This document shows, one piece after another, positions 5,762 through 5,840 of a stretch of DNA of 5,840 nucleotides. The notes under the pieces are model-generated. The model saw only the letters and a program-made list of their open reading frames with translations, had not been told where the DNA came from and did not search any database. Each line of letters starts with the position of its first letter. Position 1 is the first letter of the stretch. A program made the position numbers and the translations under genes. Source of the stretch: an uncultured bacterium (GTDB taxonomy: Bacteria; Actinomycetota; Coriobacteriia; Coriobacteriales; Coriobacteriaceae); NCBI GenBank assembly GCA_905215765.1, contig CAJMRP010000121.1, positions 1 through 5,840 on the forward strand. Direction: 5' to 3'.

Positions 5762-5840
5762 CGACCCCAAAGTCACCCAAAGCAGCAGGCGTGCAGCGCC
5801 GCAGCTGCCGCACGACCCCAAAGTCCCCAAAGGCGGCAGG
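5762..5840. repeat. Imperfect direct repeat, 51-base period
   Basis: Positions 5762-5789 and 5813-5840 match at 24 of 28 bases; both start CGACCCCAAAGTC and end GCAGG. The period is 51 bases, and the second unit is cut by the window edge. Two minus-strand frames stay open through it, one of them for 41 codons to a TGA at 5716-5714. It is therefore either the coding tail of an upstream gene with a 17-residue repeat or a non-coding tandem array. Confidence 0.5.

Noticed and set aside
1..5840. CRISPR array, tRNA or rRNA gene
   Set aside because: No regularly spaced short repeats with unique spacers, no cloverleaf with TTC loop and acceptor pairing, and no rRNA-like stretch were seen on either strand.

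Overview
The window looks like a chromosomal segment of a GC-rich, Gram-positive-type bacterium. My best guess is an actinomycete of the class Coriobacteriia, most likely Collinsella or a close relative. This rests on the composition, the style of the duplicated-FtsX ABC exporter, and an SOS box of the Gram-positive type (GAAC-N4-GTTC). It is an impression from sequence style and no database match was run.

Layout from left to right. Positions 1-428 hold no convincing gene. They contain a long-range inverted repeat (96-119 with 276-299) and a strong intrinsic terminator (331-367) that serves the leftward operon. Positions 429-3901 are a two-gene leftward operon: an ABC ATPase (3200-3901) followed by a large duplicated FtsX/MacB-type permease (429-3194, or 3206 if the GTG start is used) with a coiled-coil extracellular domain. 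A 271-base divergent spacer follows. A perfect 14-base palindrome at 4103-4116 (CGAACAGCTGTTCG) fits the Gram-positive LexA/SOS box and sits just upstream of an extended -10 promoter. That promoter reads into a GyrI-like small-molecule-binding protein (4173-4811, rightward). Positions 4812-5122 contain a promoter-like sequence, a leader hairpin that would cover a ribosome binding site, and a short truncated reading frame (4982-5155) whose first 42 residues resemble the N-terminus of Abi_2-family (AbiD/AbiF) abortive-infection proteins. Positions 5123-5701 (leftward) encode a methylated-DNA-protein cysteine methyltransferase. The right edge carries an imperfect direct repeat with a 51-base period.

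How the genes may work together. The exporter operon is a self-contained membrane complex of unknown substrate. The GyrI-like protein with an SOS box and the alkylguanine DNA methyltransferase both point to genotoxin or DNA-damage tolerance, although they are convergent and not one operon. Between them lies what appears to be the wreck of a phage-defence gene. The two observations most worth following are the LexA-box/GyrI-like pairing, which parallels SOS-inducible gyrI (sbmC) of E. coli, and the Abi relic with its structured leader.
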